The notes below the pieces were generated by a model. The model was not told the origin of the DNA, did no database searches, and was given only the letters and a program-made list of their open reading frames with translations. Shown here in pieces: positions 31,548-40,236 of a DNA stretch of 53,595 nucleotides. A program made the translations under genes and the position numbers. Every line of letters begins with the position of its first letter. The stretch's first letter is position 1. This stretch comes from JAHEJX01 sp041605955 (GTDB taxonomy: Bacteria > Actinomycetota > Acidimicrobiia > Spongiisociales > UBA5794), in contig JBFIXI010000022.1 of assembly GCA_041605955.1 (NCBI GenBank), positions 1-53,595 on the forward strand, written 5' to 3'.

Positions 31548-32473
31548 TCCGGGCCATTGCATGCGCCAAGGTCAACCTCACTTTGCGGGTGGGAACACTC
31601 CAACCCAGCGGCTTGCACCGTATTGGGGGGATCTTCCAGTCGATCAGCTGGGTGGACCACCTCGAGATCGATGCGGCCGAGGAAGACTCACTGCGCAGCC
31701 GTCGCCATGGCGAGGTGGTGGACGGCTGGGACAACTTGGCGTGGCGCGCCGTAGTGGCGGTGCGCAGGTTGCAGGCAACGGCCCAACCGGTGTCGCTGTG
31801 CCTCGATAAGGAGATTCCGGTGGCCGCCGGCCTGGGCGGGGGCAGCGCCGATGCGGCTGCCGCCCTGGCCGCAGCCGGCAACTTGCTGGGCGCGGCCGCC
31901 AACGAGCTCCCCGCCGTGGCCGCGGAGCTGGGCTCGGATGTCCCGTTCTGTTGGGTGGGGGGCACGGCCGAGGTGAGTGGGACCGGGGCAACGGTCCGCA
32001 CCCTGGATGCATTGACCGGCTTCGCGCTGGCGATCGTGGTGCCTCCTGTCGAGCTGGCGACGGCGAAGGTCTTCCGCGCCTGGGATGAGCTTGGCGGCCC
32101 CACCGGCCCCACCATTCCGGCTTGGGCGCTTCCGCCGGCATTGCGGGGCGGCGGGCCGGCCGTCAACGACCTCTATCCGGCGGCGGTCAGGGTGGCTCCG
32201 CTGCTGGAGGAGTGGCGCGCCGACCTAGCCGGCCGGTGGAGTCGGCCGGTGGCGTTGACCGGGTCGGGGCCGGCACTGTTCGCGTTCTTCGTCGATGAGG
32301 AGGAGGCGGCGAGTGCCGTCGGCGCTACGCCGGCTGGGGCTCGCGCTTCATCCGTCGCCATTCCCGTGCCATACGGCTGGGCACTGCAGGGCGAAGCCGG
32401 CGCAGTCGTCACATCGAACGCCGACGACGCTGCCGCCCCCCGAGTCGCCTCCCTTTTCGCCGACCGGCCATGA
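31544..32473 (+). CDS. ispE: 4-diphosphocytidyl-2-C-methyl-D-erythritol kinase IspE
   Basis: The 309-residue GHMP kinase has AKVNLTLRVG near the start, the ATP loop PVAAGLGGGSADAAAALAAA, ELGSDVPFCWVGGTA and the C-terminal ALTGSGPALFAFF motif. It phosphorylates CDP-ME in the non-mevalonate isoprenoid pathway. The GTG start is coupled to the rsmA stop. A tRNA-Gln gene follows 70 nt later. Confidence 0.93.
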   Translation: MIRAIACAKVNLTLRVGTLQPSGLHRIGGIFQSISWVDHLEIDAAEEDSLRSRRHGEVVDGWDNLAWRAVVAVRRLQATAQPVSLCLDKEIPVAAGLGGGSADAAAALAAAGNLLGAAANELPAVAAELGSDVPFCWVGGTAEVSGTGATVRTLDALTGFALAIVVPPVELATAKVFRAWDELGGPTGPTIPAWALPPALRGGGPAVNDLYPAAVRVAPLLEEWRADLAGRWSRPVALTGSGPALFAFFVDEEEAASAVGATPAGARASSVAIPVPYGWALQGEAGAVVTSNADDAAAPRVASLFADRP

Positions 32474-32500
32474 GCCGGCCGGGAAGCTGCCCACGGGCTC

Positions 32501-32506
32501 TACAAT
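32501..32506 (+). promoter_or_regulatory. -10 hexamer TACAAT of tRNA-Gln
   Basis: TACAAT lies 38 nt before the mature tRNA 5' end. The same hexamer precedes tRNA-Ala. Confidence 0.4.
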
Positions 32507-32544
32507 CGCTTGGTCCTGTGAGCGGCGCGATGCGTGCCGCCCTA

Positions 32545-32619
32545 TGGGGGGTGGTGTAACTGGTAGCACATGTGGTTTTGGTCCACACAGTCCGGGTTCG
32601 AGTCCTGGCCCCCCAGCCA
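32545..32619 (+). tRNA. tRNA-Gln(TTG), CCA encoded
   Basis: Acceptor TGGGGGG pairs with CCCCCCA, discriminator G, and CCA is encoded at 32617-32619. The anticodon arm TGTGG/CCACA carries loop TTTTGGT (anticodon TTG). The T-arm is CGGG TTCGAGT CCTG-like. The U1-A72 pair is a known feature of tRNA-Gln. It sits between ispE and glmU. Confidence 0.93.
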
Positions 32620-32681
32620 GCCACCCATACATGCAGCGGCTAGATCGAGTGTTCGCTGCCGGGTCGTAACGGAGCCATTCC

Positions 32682-33431
32682 ATGTCCTTGCACGCCATCG
32701 TTCTCGCCGCCGGTCAGGGCACCCGGATGAAGTCAGATCTGGCCAAGGTGCTGCACCGCGCGGCCGGGAAGACGCTCCTGGACTGGACGCTCAATGCGCT
32801 CGGTGACCTCGACCTCGAGTCGATCGCCGTGGTGGTTGGTCACCAGGCCACCGCAGTCACCGCCTCGATCGCCGATCACCAACTGGCACCGCTGGTAGCC
32901 ACCGCGCTGCAGGCCGAGCAGCTGGGGACGGGCCATGCCACAGAGGTCGGTCTCGCCGCACTGCAGGTCGGCGACGACGACGTCATCGTCGTGATGCCGG
33001 GCGACATGCCGCTGCTACGAGCGGCAACCCTCGGCCAACTGGTTGAGTACCACGAAAGCTCGGGAGCCGTGGCAACGGTGGTGACCGCGGTGGTTGCCGA
33101 TCCCGCCGGCTACGGCCGGATCAAGCGAGACGGGGACATCGTCGTCGGCATCGTCGAAGAAGCCGATGCCACCCCCGACGAGGTCGCCATCAACGAGGTC
33201 AACACGTCGGTGTATGCCTTCACTGCCGCCGCCCTCCGCGCCAACCTCCGTCACCTCGACACGGCCAACGCACAGGGCGAGCAATACCTCACCGACGTCA
33301 TCGGCTCGCTCACAGCGGCCGGTGAATCCGTTGCTGCGCTCACCATCGACGCCGCGGAAGCCATGGGGGTCAACACCGTCGCGCAGCTCGAATCAGTCGC
33401 TAAAACCCTCTCCGCTCGCGCCGATAACTAA
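32682..33431 (+). CDS. glmU: UDP-GlcNAc pyrophosphorylase, single-domain GlmU
   Basis: The 249-residue protein has the uridyltransferase domain only: HAIVLAAGQGTRMKSDLAKVLH, LGTGHATEVG, VVMPGDMPLLR and YGRIKRDGDIVVGIVEEADAT (in parts), INEVNTSVYAF and AEAMGVNTVAQL. The usual C-terminal left-handed beta-helix that acetylates glucosamine-1-phosphate is absent: a TAA follows at 33429 and the next 90 nt lead into prs. It can make UDP-GlcNAc from GlcNAc-1-phosphate, but acetylation must come from another enzyme. The context tRNA-glmU-prs is conserved in actinobacteria, so this is the glmU locus. Confidence 0.88.
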   Translation: MSLHAIVLAAGQGTRMKSDLAKVLHRAAGKTLLDWTLNALGDLDLESIAVVVGHQATAVTASIADHQLAPLVATALQAEQLGTGHATEVGLAALQVGDDDVIVVMPGDMPLLRAATLGQLVEYHESSGAVATVVTAVVADPAGYGRIKRDGDIVVGIVEEADATPDEVAINEVNTSVYAFTAAALRANLRHLDTANAQGEQYLTDVIGSLTAAGESVAALTIDAAEAMGVNTVAQLESVAKTLSARADN

Positions 33432-33524
33432 CTGCCCACCCCGAGGGCCCGACGCGGGCCTAGCGAGCGACGGTAAGCGACTACCCTTGCCACGTAAGGG
33501 CAGGGCCACCGTTGGAGGACAACG

Positions 33525-34496
33525 ATGGAGATCACGAGCCGAAAGCGGCTCATGGTGTTCTCTGGATCGGCGAATCCGGGCTTGGCCCGTGAAGTCGCCA
33601 ACATCCTGGGGACCGACCTTGGCGGAGTCGAGCAGGCGGTCTTCGCGAACGGAGAGATCTACGTTCGCTTCACTGAGAGCGTACGTGGTTCCGACTGCTT
33701 CATCATCCAGAGCCATACCAATCCGGTGAACTTCCACATCATGGAGCAGCTGGTGATGATCGATGCGCTCAAGCGGGCTTCGGCGCGGCGCATCACTGCG
33801 GTGGTGCCGTTCTATGGCTATGCCCGCCAAGACAAGAAGGGTCGGCCCCGCGAACCGATCACGGCAAGATTGATGGGCGACCTGTTCGTCGCCGCCGGTG
33901 CCGATCGCATCGCCTCGGTTGACCTGCATACCGGCCAGATTCAAGGGTTCGTCGACATGCCGTTCGACCACCTCACGGCCCATCCGGTGTTTGTGGACTA
34001 CTTGCGTCGTAACGCTGAAGGCCCGTTGGTAGTCGTCTCGCCGGACGCGGGGCGGGTCAAGCTGGCCTCGAAGTACGCCCGCGATCTGAAAGCGGCGGTC
34101 GCCTTCGTCCACAAGCACCGCCGCAGCGATGTTCGCAACGAAGTGGCGGCCCATGAGATCGTCGGAGAGGTCGAGGGTCGCCATGCAGTGATCGTCGACG
34201 ACATGATCGACACTGCGGGGACGGTCTGCGCCGCCGCCGAGTTGCTCTACCAGCGGGGAGCCCTCAGCGTGCGGGTGGTAGCCACCCACGGGGTCTTGTC
34301 CGACCCGGCGGTGGATCGCATCAAGAACGCGCCGATATCCGAGGTCGTCATCTCGAATACCCTGCCGGTGCCGGACGATGCGCTCAATCTGCACAATCTG
34401 ACCGTCCTGTCGATCGGGTCCCTCTTGGCGGGAACGATCAACGCCATCTTCACCGACGCCTCCGTCAGTGAGATCTTCCAAGGCGAGAACATGTGA
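33525..34496 (+). CDS. prs: Ribose-phosphate pyrophosphokinase
   Basis: The 323-residue protein has FANGEIYVRFTESVRG, VVPFYGYARQDKKGRPREPI (Arg/Lys loop), DLHTGQIQGFVDMP, VVSPDAGRVKLASKYA and the PRPP-binding VIVDDMIDTAGTVCAAAELL. It makes PRPP from ribose-5-phosphate and ATP for nucleotides, His and NAD. The ATG follows a strong TTGGAGGACAACG site. The stop overlaps the GTG of aceK, an unusual downstream partner. Confidence 0.96.
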   Translation: MEITSRKRLMVFSGSANPGLAREVANILGTDLGGVEQAVFANGEIYVRFTESVRGSDCFIIQSHTNPVNFHIMEQLVMIDALKRASARRITAVVPFYGYARQDKKGRPREPITARLMGDLFVAAGADRIASVDLHTGQIQGFVDMPFDHLTAHPVFVDYLRRNAEGPLVVVSPDAGRVKLASKYARDLKAAVAFVHKHRRSDVRNEVAAHEIVGEVEGRHAVIVDDMIDTAGTVCAAAELLYQRGALSVRVVATHGVLSDPAVDRIKNAPISEVVISNTLPVPDDALNLHNLTVLSIGSLLAGTINAIFTDASVSEIFQGENM

Positions 34497-36241
34497 CCGG
34501 ATCGGTCCGGGAACAATCCACCGATCTCAGTTCGCAGGTCGCCGCCGCAATCGCTGCCGGTTATGTCGTTCATGCCCAGCGGGCCGCCTCCATCATGGCG
34601 CGGGCGAGGGACCGTTTTGCCAGCCGACAATGGACCGAGCTCCACGGAGACACCGTGGAGTTGATCGATCTGTACAGCGAGTCGCTGCAGGAAGTACTGG
34701 CGACCATCGGTGGGTTTGTCGGCGATCAGATGGAGAACCGAGAGTTGTGGGGCAGTGCGCGCGACGAGTACGCCCGGCTGGTCCGGGCTCGGCCCGATCC
34801 GGAGATCGCCGCCACCTTCTTCAATTCGGTTACCCGCCGGGTGTTCGCCACCGTCGGTATCGACGACCGCATCGAGTTCGCCTCGATCGGGCGGTTCTCC
34901 GTGCAGCCGGCGCGGCGGCGCCAGCTGCGCGGCGACGTGGAGACCTTGGTGAAGGCGGCACTGACCGAGGCCGACCTCCCCGGCACGTGGCGCAACGTGA
35001 GCCGGGAGGCTCGGCTGGCGGCAGAAGAGATCGCCGCCGCCGTCGCCGGCCGGGGCCAGCCGGCGCCGATCGACCGTGCCGAGATGCTCAGCCAGGTCTT
35101 CTACCGGGGCCAAGGGGCATACCTGGTGGGCCGCTTCCACGCCGGCGGCGACTGGTATCCGGTCGCGTTCGCCATTCATCACACGAGCCGGGGTCTCGTG
35201 CTGAGCGCGGCGCTGACGGAAGCAGCCGATCTCAGTGTGCTGTTCAGTTACACGAGAGCGGCGTTCCACATCGCCACGCCGAGCCCGGCGGGGACGGTCG
35301 CCTACCTCACCGAGCTGATGCCGCGGAAGCGCAACGCCGAGCTGTATTCCACGATTGGCCACCGCAAGCACGCCAAGACGGAGCTGTACGCCGACCTCAT
35401 GCGACACGTGGCTACCAGTGATGATCGGTTCGACTACACCCGTGGCATCAAGGGCATGGTCATGCTCGTCTTCGCCCTGCCCGGCTTCGACGTCGTCTTC
35501 AAAGTCATCCGGGACCGCTTCCCCTTCCCCAAACAAACGACCCGACGCGAGATCATGTCCAAATACCGGCTGGTCTTCCGCCACGACCGGGCGGGCCGAC
35601 TGATCGACGCTCAAGAGTTCGAGAAGCTTCGCTTCGACCGGTCGCGATTCTGCGCCGACCTGCTCGAGGAGTTGCAGCGCGAGGCCTCCCGATCCGTCAT
35701 GGTCGACGAGGATTCGGTGACCTTGCAGCACGTGTACGTCGAGCGTCGGGTGATCCCGCTCGACATATACGTGCGCGAGGCCAATCCGGTAAAGGCGCGG
35801 TCTGCCATCGTGGACTACGGGCGTGCCATCAAGGACTTGGCCGCCACCAACATCTTCCCCGGTGACATGCTCCTCAAGAACTTCGGCGTCACCCGATCGG
35901 GACGGGTGGTGTTCTACGACTACGACGAGATCACCGAGCTGACGCGGTGTAAATTCCGCGAGATGCCGGATACAGACAACCCGCTCGACGAGATGTCGGC
36001 CACTCCTTGGTTCGGTGTCGGCGAGGCCGACGTTTTCCCCGAGGAGTTCACTCGCTTTCTGGGGTTGCGTGAGGAGCTGCGCGAGGTCTTCGACTACCAC
36101 CATTCCGATCTGTTCGGAGTGCGCTTCTGGCAGCGAGCCCAGGATCGGGTACGGCGCGGCGAGACGATCGAGATCTTTCCCTATGAGCGAACCAAGCGTC
36201 TCGGCGCCCGGCGCCAACAGCGCACGGCCGATGTGGTTTGA
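34493..36241 (+). CDS. aceK: Isocitrate dehydrogenase kinase/phosphatase AceK
   Basis: The 582-residue protein has the length and layout of enterobacterial AceK. A regulatory helical half runs to about residue 300, with AAIAAGYVVHAQRAA early and FFNSVTRRVFATVGIDDRIEF. A kinase-like half follows with GMVMLVFALPGFDVVFKVIRDRFPFPK (ATP site lysine in VFKVI), LLKNFGVTRSGRVVFYDYDEITEL (catalytic Asp and DYDE) and MSATPWFGVGEADVFPEEF (in parts). It switches isocitrate dehydrogenase activity on acetate or fatty acids, steering carbon to the glyoxylate shunt. It is mainly known in proteobacteria. The GTG overlaps the prs stop (GTGA). icd, aceA and aceB are not in the window. Confidence 0.93.
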   Translation: MTGSVREQSTDLSSQVAAAIAAGYVVHAQRAASIMARARDRFASRQWTELHGDTVELIDLYSESLQEVLATIGGFVGDQMENRELWGSARDEYARLVRARPDPEIAATFFNSVTRRVFATVGIDDRIEFASIGRFSVQPARRRQLRGDVETLVKAALTEADLPGTWRNVSREARLAAEEIAAAVAGRGQPAPIDRAEMLSQVFYRGQGAYLVGRFHAGGDWYPVAFAIHHTSRGLVLSAALTEAADLSVLFSYTRAAFHIATPSPAGTVAYLTELMPRKRNAELYSTIGHRKHAKTELYADLMRHVATSDDRFDYTRGIKGMVMLVFALPGFDVVFKVIRDRFPFPKQTTRREIMSKYRLVFRHDRAGRLIDAQEFEKLRFDRSRFCADLLEELQREASRSVMVDEDSVTLQHVYVERRVIPLDIYVREANPVKARSAIVDYGRAIKDLAATNIFPGDMLLKNFGVTRSGRVVFYDYDEITELTRCKFREMPDTDNPLDEMSATPWFGVGEADVFPEEFTRFLGLREELREVFDYHHSDLFGVRFWQRAQDRVRRGETIEIFPYERTKRLGARRQQRTADVV

Positions 36242-36283
36242 CGGTTGTTGTGGCGCTTCTGATCGACGAGTGGATGTGAGCTG

Positions 36284-36691
36284 ATGGACTCAGTCGTGTT
36301 GACGATCGAAACCGGGAGCGAACGAGGCACGTTCGACATCACCGGCATGCTGGCCGACTTCGTCGCCGGGCGCGAAGATGGGCTGCTGTCCGTATTCGTG
36401 CCTCATGCCACGGCAGGGTTGGCGATCCTGGAGGTTGGTGCCGGGAGCGATCAGGACTTGATCGACACCATCGACCGCCTCATACCGCGCCGTGACGATG
36501 CCTACCGGCACCGTCACGGCAGCCCCGGCCACGGCGCCGACCACGTGATCCCTGCCATAGTGGCGCCGTCTTTGACGATCCCCGTGGTTGCGGGGGCGAT
36601 GACCTTGGGCACCTGGCAATCCGTCGTGCTGGTGGACCCCAATGCGGACAACCCGCGACGCCGGGTCCGCCTGACATTCCTCTCGAGCTGA
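36284..36691 (+). CDS. YjbQ/UPF0047-family protein
   Basis: The 135-residue protein shows the UPF0047 fold. LLSVFVPHATAGLAILEV is followed by HGSPGHGADHVIPAIVAPSLTIPVVAG (in parts) and LGTWQSVVLVDPNADNPRRRVRLTFL. The His-rich segment is the conserved site. Members such as YjbQ have weak thiamine phosphate synthase activity, and the true role is open. It follows aceK by 42 nt and may be in the prs-aceK transcript. Confidence 0.88.
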   Translation: MDSVVLTIETGSERGTFDITGMLADFVAGREDGLLSVFVPHATAGLAILEVGAGSDQDLIDTIDRLIPRRDDAYRHRHGSPGHGADHVIPAIVAPSLTIPVVAGAMTLGTWQSVVLVDPNADNPRRRVRLTFLSS

Positions 36692-36727
36692 CGGCGAGCG
36701 GGCCGGACAAATCGACTCGCCCCCACC

Positions 36728-36756
36728 TTGCCTTTGTCATCGCGCCCGCCCATAAT
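36728..36756 (+). promoter_or_regulatory. Promoter TTGCCT-N17-CATAAT for rplY
   Basis: A -35-like TTGCCT (36728-36733) and a -10-like CATAAT (36751-36756) are spaced by 17 nt. They lie about 75 nt before the rplY ATG, so this gene has a real 5' leader with an AGGAG site, unlike the leaderless genes. Confidence 0.55.
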
Positions 36757-36830
36757 GTCGTCGCTGAAAGCCGGTCGATGCCGCGTCCATTTCGCGGATC
36801 CCGGCGATAGTTCACATCAGGAGTTCACCC

Positions 36831-37508
36831 ATGGATCAGGTCACGTTGCGCGCCGCCGAGCGCATCGACTTTGGCTCTCGCCCGACGCGACGGCTGCGGC
36901 GGGCTGGAGCAGTGCCGGCGACCGTCTACGGGCGGGGCATGGACGCCAAGTCCGTTGCCGTGGACGGTAAGGAGCTGTACAGCGCGCTGCGCACCGAAGC
37001 CGGCCTCAACGCGCTCATCAACGTTGCCGTCGAGGGTGGCGAGACCGTCTTGACCGTGGCCCGGGAGATTCAGCGCCATCCGGTGCGGGGAGACATCTCC
37101 CACCTCGATTTCATCCGGGTTGCCCTCGACGAGGCAATCGAGGCCGATGTCTCATTGGAGCCAACGGGTATTCCGGTCGGCGTCTACCAGGACGGCGGAT
37201 TCATCGAGGCAATCGCCACCACCATCAGCGTCTCTGCTCTGCCGACTGCCATCCCTTCGTCCATCGAGTTCGACATCTCCCATCTCGAGATTGGTGACAC
37301 GGTCAAGGTGGCGGACCTTCCGGGAGTCGAGGGCGTTGAATTCTTGGATGATCCCGACCGCCCGGTGCTGAGCGTGCTGGCCCCCCGTATCGAGGAGGAG
37401 CCGGAAGAGCTCGAAGCCGAAGAGCTCGAAGAAGGCGAGGAGCCCGTGGAGGGCGAGGAAGCAGCGCCCCAAGCCGAGGAAGCCGCCGGCGAAGAAGGCG
37501 GGGAATAG
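36831..37508 (+). CDS. rplY: 50S ribosomal protein bL25 (CTC form)
   Basis: The 225-residue protein is the long CTC/TL5 type. An N-terminal 5S-rRNA-binding bL25 domain (RPTRRLRRAGAVPATVYGRG, VAREIQRHPVRGDISHLDFIRV in parts) is followed by the beta domain (LEPTGIPVGVYQDGGFIEA, VADLPGVEGVEFL) and an acidic tail of about 35 residues, mostly Glu. It binds 5S rRNA in the central protuberance. AGGAG precedes the ATG. The stop TAG overlaps the possible ATA start of pth. Confidence 0.95.
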   Translation: MDQVTLRAAERIDFGSRPTRRLRRAGAVPATVYGRGMDAKSVAVDGKELYSALRTEAGLNALINVAVEGGETVLTVAREIQRHPVRGDISHLDFIRVALDEAIEADVSLEPTGIPVGVYQDGGFIEAIATTISVSALPTAIPSSIEFDISHLEIGDTVKVADLPGVEGVEFLDDPDRPVLSVLAPRIEEEPEELEAEELEEGEEPVEGEEAAPQAEEAAGEEGGE

Positions 37509-38101
37509 CCGTCACGGCGGCTCCGGCACTCGTTGTCGGGTTGCGCAATCCCGGCGAGGAGTACGCGCACACCCGGCACAACCTCGGCGCCGACGTGGTC
37601 ACGTTGTTGGCCGCCCGCTACCAGGCCCGATTCAAGCGGGCGCCCCGAATTCGCGCTGAGATGGCCGAGGTGATCGTCGAGGGCGTGGCCGCCGTCGTTG
37701 CCCGCCCCAACACCTTCATGAACGAATCGGGGCAGGCGGTGGCTCCGTTGGTCAGGTACTTCGGGATTCCACTGGACCGGCTGCTCGTCGTCCACGACGA
37801 TATCGATCTGCCGTTTGCCAAGATGCGGGTTCAGGTGGGCCGGGGCTCGGGCGGGAACAACGGCGTCGATTCGGTGATTCGCTCGTTGGGAGACGAAGCG
37901 TTCTGGCGTCTCAAGTGTGGCGTGGGCCGTCCCCCGGGCCGCATGGATCCGGCCCGGTTCGTCCTGAAGCGCTTTGCCAAGGGCGAGCAGGGCGACATCG
38001 ACCTGCTACGCCAATATGCTGCCGACGTCATTGAGATCTTCATCGCCCAAGGTGGAGTCGAGGCACGTCAACATGCCGGAGAGGTCGGTCCCCGTGGGTG
38101 A
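37505..38101 (+). CDS. pth: Peptidyl-tRNA hydrolase, non-canonical start
   Basis: The product has LVVGLRNPGEEYAHTRHNLGADV at the N-terminus (in parts, catalytic His in TRHN), RPNTFMNESGQAVAPLVRYF, LLVVHDDIDLPFAKMRVQ and GSGGNNGVDSVIRSLG. It recycles peptidyl-tRNA. The first strand, ALVVGL, is essential to the fold, yet no ATG, GTG or TTG exists in frame between the rplY stop and TTG 37541, which would delete it. I place the start at ATA 37505, which overlaps the rplY TAG as ATAG, giving 198 residues. A base error or GTC start is possible. The family's GNPG also reads RNPG. The stop overlaps glpK's possible GTG. Confidence 0.85.
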   Translation: MAVTAAPALVVGLRNPGEEYAHTRHNLGADVVTLLAARYQARFKRAPRIRAEMAEVIVEGVAAVVARPNTFMNESGQAVAPLVRYFGIPLDRLLVVHDDIDLPFAKMRVQVGRGSGGNNGVDSVIRSLGDEAFWRLKCGVGRPPGRMDPARFVLKRFAKGEQGDIDLLRQYAADVIEIFIAQGGVEARQHAGEVGPRG

Positions 38102-38127
38102 CCGCCAGACTGTGGGAGGGAGCTGCG

Positions 38128-39612
38128 TTGGGTGAGTTCATCGGAGCGATCGATCAGGGGACGACCAGCACGCGGTTCGCCGTGATCGACAGGAAGGGCT
38201 CGATAACCGCGCTCGCCCAACGTGAGCACGAACAGATCTACCCGCAACCTGGGTGGGTCGAGCACGATGCCGCCGAGATCTGGGCGAATACGCAAGCGGT
38301 GGTGACGGCGGGGCTCACCGAAGCCGGGCTGGAACCCTCTGCCCTGGCAGCTGTGGGCATCACCAACCAGCGGGAGACCGCTGTGCTCTGGGACCGCCAG
38401 ACCGGTCAGCCGGTGGCGCCGGCGATCGTGTGGCAGGACACCCGCACCGCCCCGCTGGTGCGCCAACTAGGCGGTGAGGAAGGAGCCAACCGATTCCAGC
38501 GCAAGACGGGCCTTCCGCTGGCGACCTACTTCTCCGGCCCCAAGGTACGGTGGCTCCTCGACAATGATCCCGCCCTCGCATCCCGGGCGGCGGCCGGCGA
38601 GCTGGCGTTCGGCACAATCGACGCCTGGTTGGTATGGAATCTCACCGGCCGTCACGCTACCGACGTGACCAACGCCAGCCGCACGCTGCTGATGAACCTC
38701 GAGACGCTGCAGTGGGACGACGAGCTGTTGAGCGGCATCGGAGTGCCCCAGAGCCTGTTGGGCGAGATCGTGCCCTCGGTAGGCACGATCGAGCGTTGTC
38801 GCGGCGTGCTCGACGGGGTGCCGCTGGCGGGGATCCTCGGAGATCAGCAGGCAGCGCTCTTCGGCCAGGCTGCCTTTGGCCCGGGCGAGGCGAAGAACAC
38901 CTACGGCACGGGATGCTTTCTGCTCGTCAACACCGGCAACCGCCTGGTCCGGTCCGAGAATGGCTTGCTGACGACGGTTGCGTATCAAGTGGGTACCGGC
39001 AAGCCGCGTTATGCGCTGGAGGGCTCGGTGGCCATCGCCGGCGCCGGGGTGCAGTGGCTGCGCGACAACCTCAGGATGATCAGCGACGCCGCCGAGATCG
39101 AGGCGCTCGCTCGCCAAGTCGACGACAACGGCGACGTCTACTTCGTACCTGCGTTTTCCGGCCTGTTCGCTCCCTATTGGCGGGATGACGCCCGCGGGGT
39201 GTTCACGGGCCTCACCCGATACGCCAACAAGGCGCACATCGCGCGGGCCGTCCTGGAGGCCACCGCCTACCAGACCAGGGACGTGCTCGACGCCATGCGC
39301 GCCGACGCCGGAACTGCCCTGGAATCGTTGAAGGTCGACGGCGGCATGGTGGCCAACGAGCTCCTCATGCAATTCCAGGCCGACATCCTCGGCGTGCCCG
39401 TGATCCGGCCTGTAATCGCCGAGACCACGGTGGTGGGAGCGGCGTATGCGGCCGGGTTGGCCGTTGGCTATTGGCAGAACACGGACGCGCTCCGCGCCAA
39501 CTGGGCAGAAGACGCTCGTTTCGAGCCTCAGATGAGCGAGCCCGAGCGGGAGCGGCTCTACCACGGATGGCAGAAGGCCGTTTCGAAGAGTTTTGGGTGG
39601 ATCGAGCACTGA
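38128..39612 (+). CDS. glpK: Glycerol kinase
   Basis: The 494-residue FGGY kinase has FIGAIDQGTTSTRFAVID at the start, AVGITNQRETAVLWDRQTGQPV, WQDTRTA, FGTIDAWLVWNLTG, GDQQAALFGQ, NTYGTGCFLLVNTG and VDGGMVANELLMQFQADI. It phosphorylates glycerol to glycerol-3-phosphate, which plsY and pgsA in this window can use. TTG 38128 is chosen because GGGAGGGAG lies about 6 nt upstream; the GTG at 38098, overlapping the pth stop, would add 10 residues. Its position after pth is unusual compared with the standard cluster. Confidence 0.93.
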   Translation: MGEFIGAIDQGTTSTRFAVIDRKGSITALAQREHEQIYPQPGWVEHDAAEIWANTQAVVTAGLTEAGLEPSALAAVGITNQRETAVLWDRQTGQPVAPAIVWQDTRTAPLVRQLGGEEGANRFQRKTGLPLATYFSGPKVRWLLDNDPALASRAAAGELAFGTIDAWLVWNLTGRHATDVTNASRTLLMNLETLQWDDELLSGIGVPQSLLGEIVPSVGTIERCRGVLDGVPLAGILGDQQAALFGQAAFGPGEAKNTYGTGCFLLVNTGNRLVRSENGLLTTVAYQVGTGKPRYALEGSVAIAGAGVQWLRDNLRMISDAAEIEALARQVDDNGDVYFVPAFSGLFAPYWRDDARGVFTGLTRYANKAHIARAVLEATAYQTRDVLDAMRADAGTALESLKVDGGMVANELLMQFQADILGVPVIRPVIAETTVVGAAYAAGLAVGYWQNTDALRANWAEDARFEPQMSEPERERLYHGWQKAVSKSFGWIEH

Positions 39613-39646
39613 GTGCGCCGACCGTGGCCGAGCGGCGGCCAGGCGA

Positions 39647-39652
39647 TAGCAT
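39647..39652 (+). promoter_or_regulatory. -10 hexamer TAGCAT for leaderless pgsA
   Basis: TAGCAT ends 8 nt before the ATG at 39661. Confidence 0.45.
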
Positions 39653-39660
39653 CGAGCGGC

Positions 39661-40203
39661 ATGAACTTGCCCAACTGGCTGGCGATCACGCGGATCATCC
39701 TCACGCCGGTGGTGATGACGTTCGTTCTTCTCTCCCGGCGGGTTGACGGCGCGTTCGTAGTTGCATTCGTCGTCTTCACGGTCGCAGCGCTCACGGACTT
39801 CGCCGACGGCTACTTGGCGCGGCGCTGGAAGATCACGACCACGCTCGGCGCATTTCTGGACTCCGTCGCCGACAAGGTATTGGTGACGGGCAGCTTGTTG
39901 GTCCTCATCGAAGTGGGGCGGGCGTGGTCGTGGGCGGCATTCGTGATTATTGGCCGGGAGCTGGCCGTGATGGGCCTGCGAGGGGTGGCCGCCCTCGAGC
40001 GGTCTTCGGTTCCACCCAGCCTGTGGGGAAAGGGAAAGACCCTGTTCCAGTTCCTCGCCATCGGTTTGGCCATGCTGCGCCCTGCTTCGGAATGGGGCCC
40101 GTACTTTCTCGACGAATGGGTCATGTTGGTGGCTGTGTTCTTCACCCTGCTATCGGCGTGGGATTACTTCCGACACTTCGGATCCGTGCTGCGAGTTCGA
40201 TAG
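39661..40203 (+). CDS. pgsA: CDP-diacylglycerol-glycerol-3-phosphate 3-phosphatidyltransferase
   Basis: The 180-residue protein starts MNLPNWLAITRIILTPVV. It has the CDP-alcohol phosphotransferase motif DFADGYLARRWKITTTLGAFLDSVADK (in parts: DxADGxxAR...GxxxDxxxD) and four or five hydrophobic helices. It makes phosphatidylglycerol phosphate. It is one of several CDP-alcohol enzymes in actinobacteria, but PNWLAITRI is typical of PgsA. It precedes mfd by 48 nt. Confidence 0.9.
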   Translation: MNLPNWLAITRIILTPVVMTFVLLSRRVDGAFVVAFVVFTVAALTDFADGYLARRWKITTTLGAFLDSVADKVLVTGSLLVLIEVGRAWSWAAFVIIGRELAVMGLRGVAALERSSVPPSLWGKGKTLFQFLAIGLAMLRPASEWGPYFLDEWVMLVAVFFTLLSAWDYFRHFGSVLRVR

Positions 40204-40236
40204 AGGCTCGCTGCCCGGAAGGCAAGTCTCTGCCAG

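Noticed and set aside
34247..36217. 656-codon open frame antisense to aceK and prs
   Set aside because: AceK on the plus strand is a clear full-length family member. The antisense product is low-complexity and has no motifs, as expected from GC-rich codon bias.
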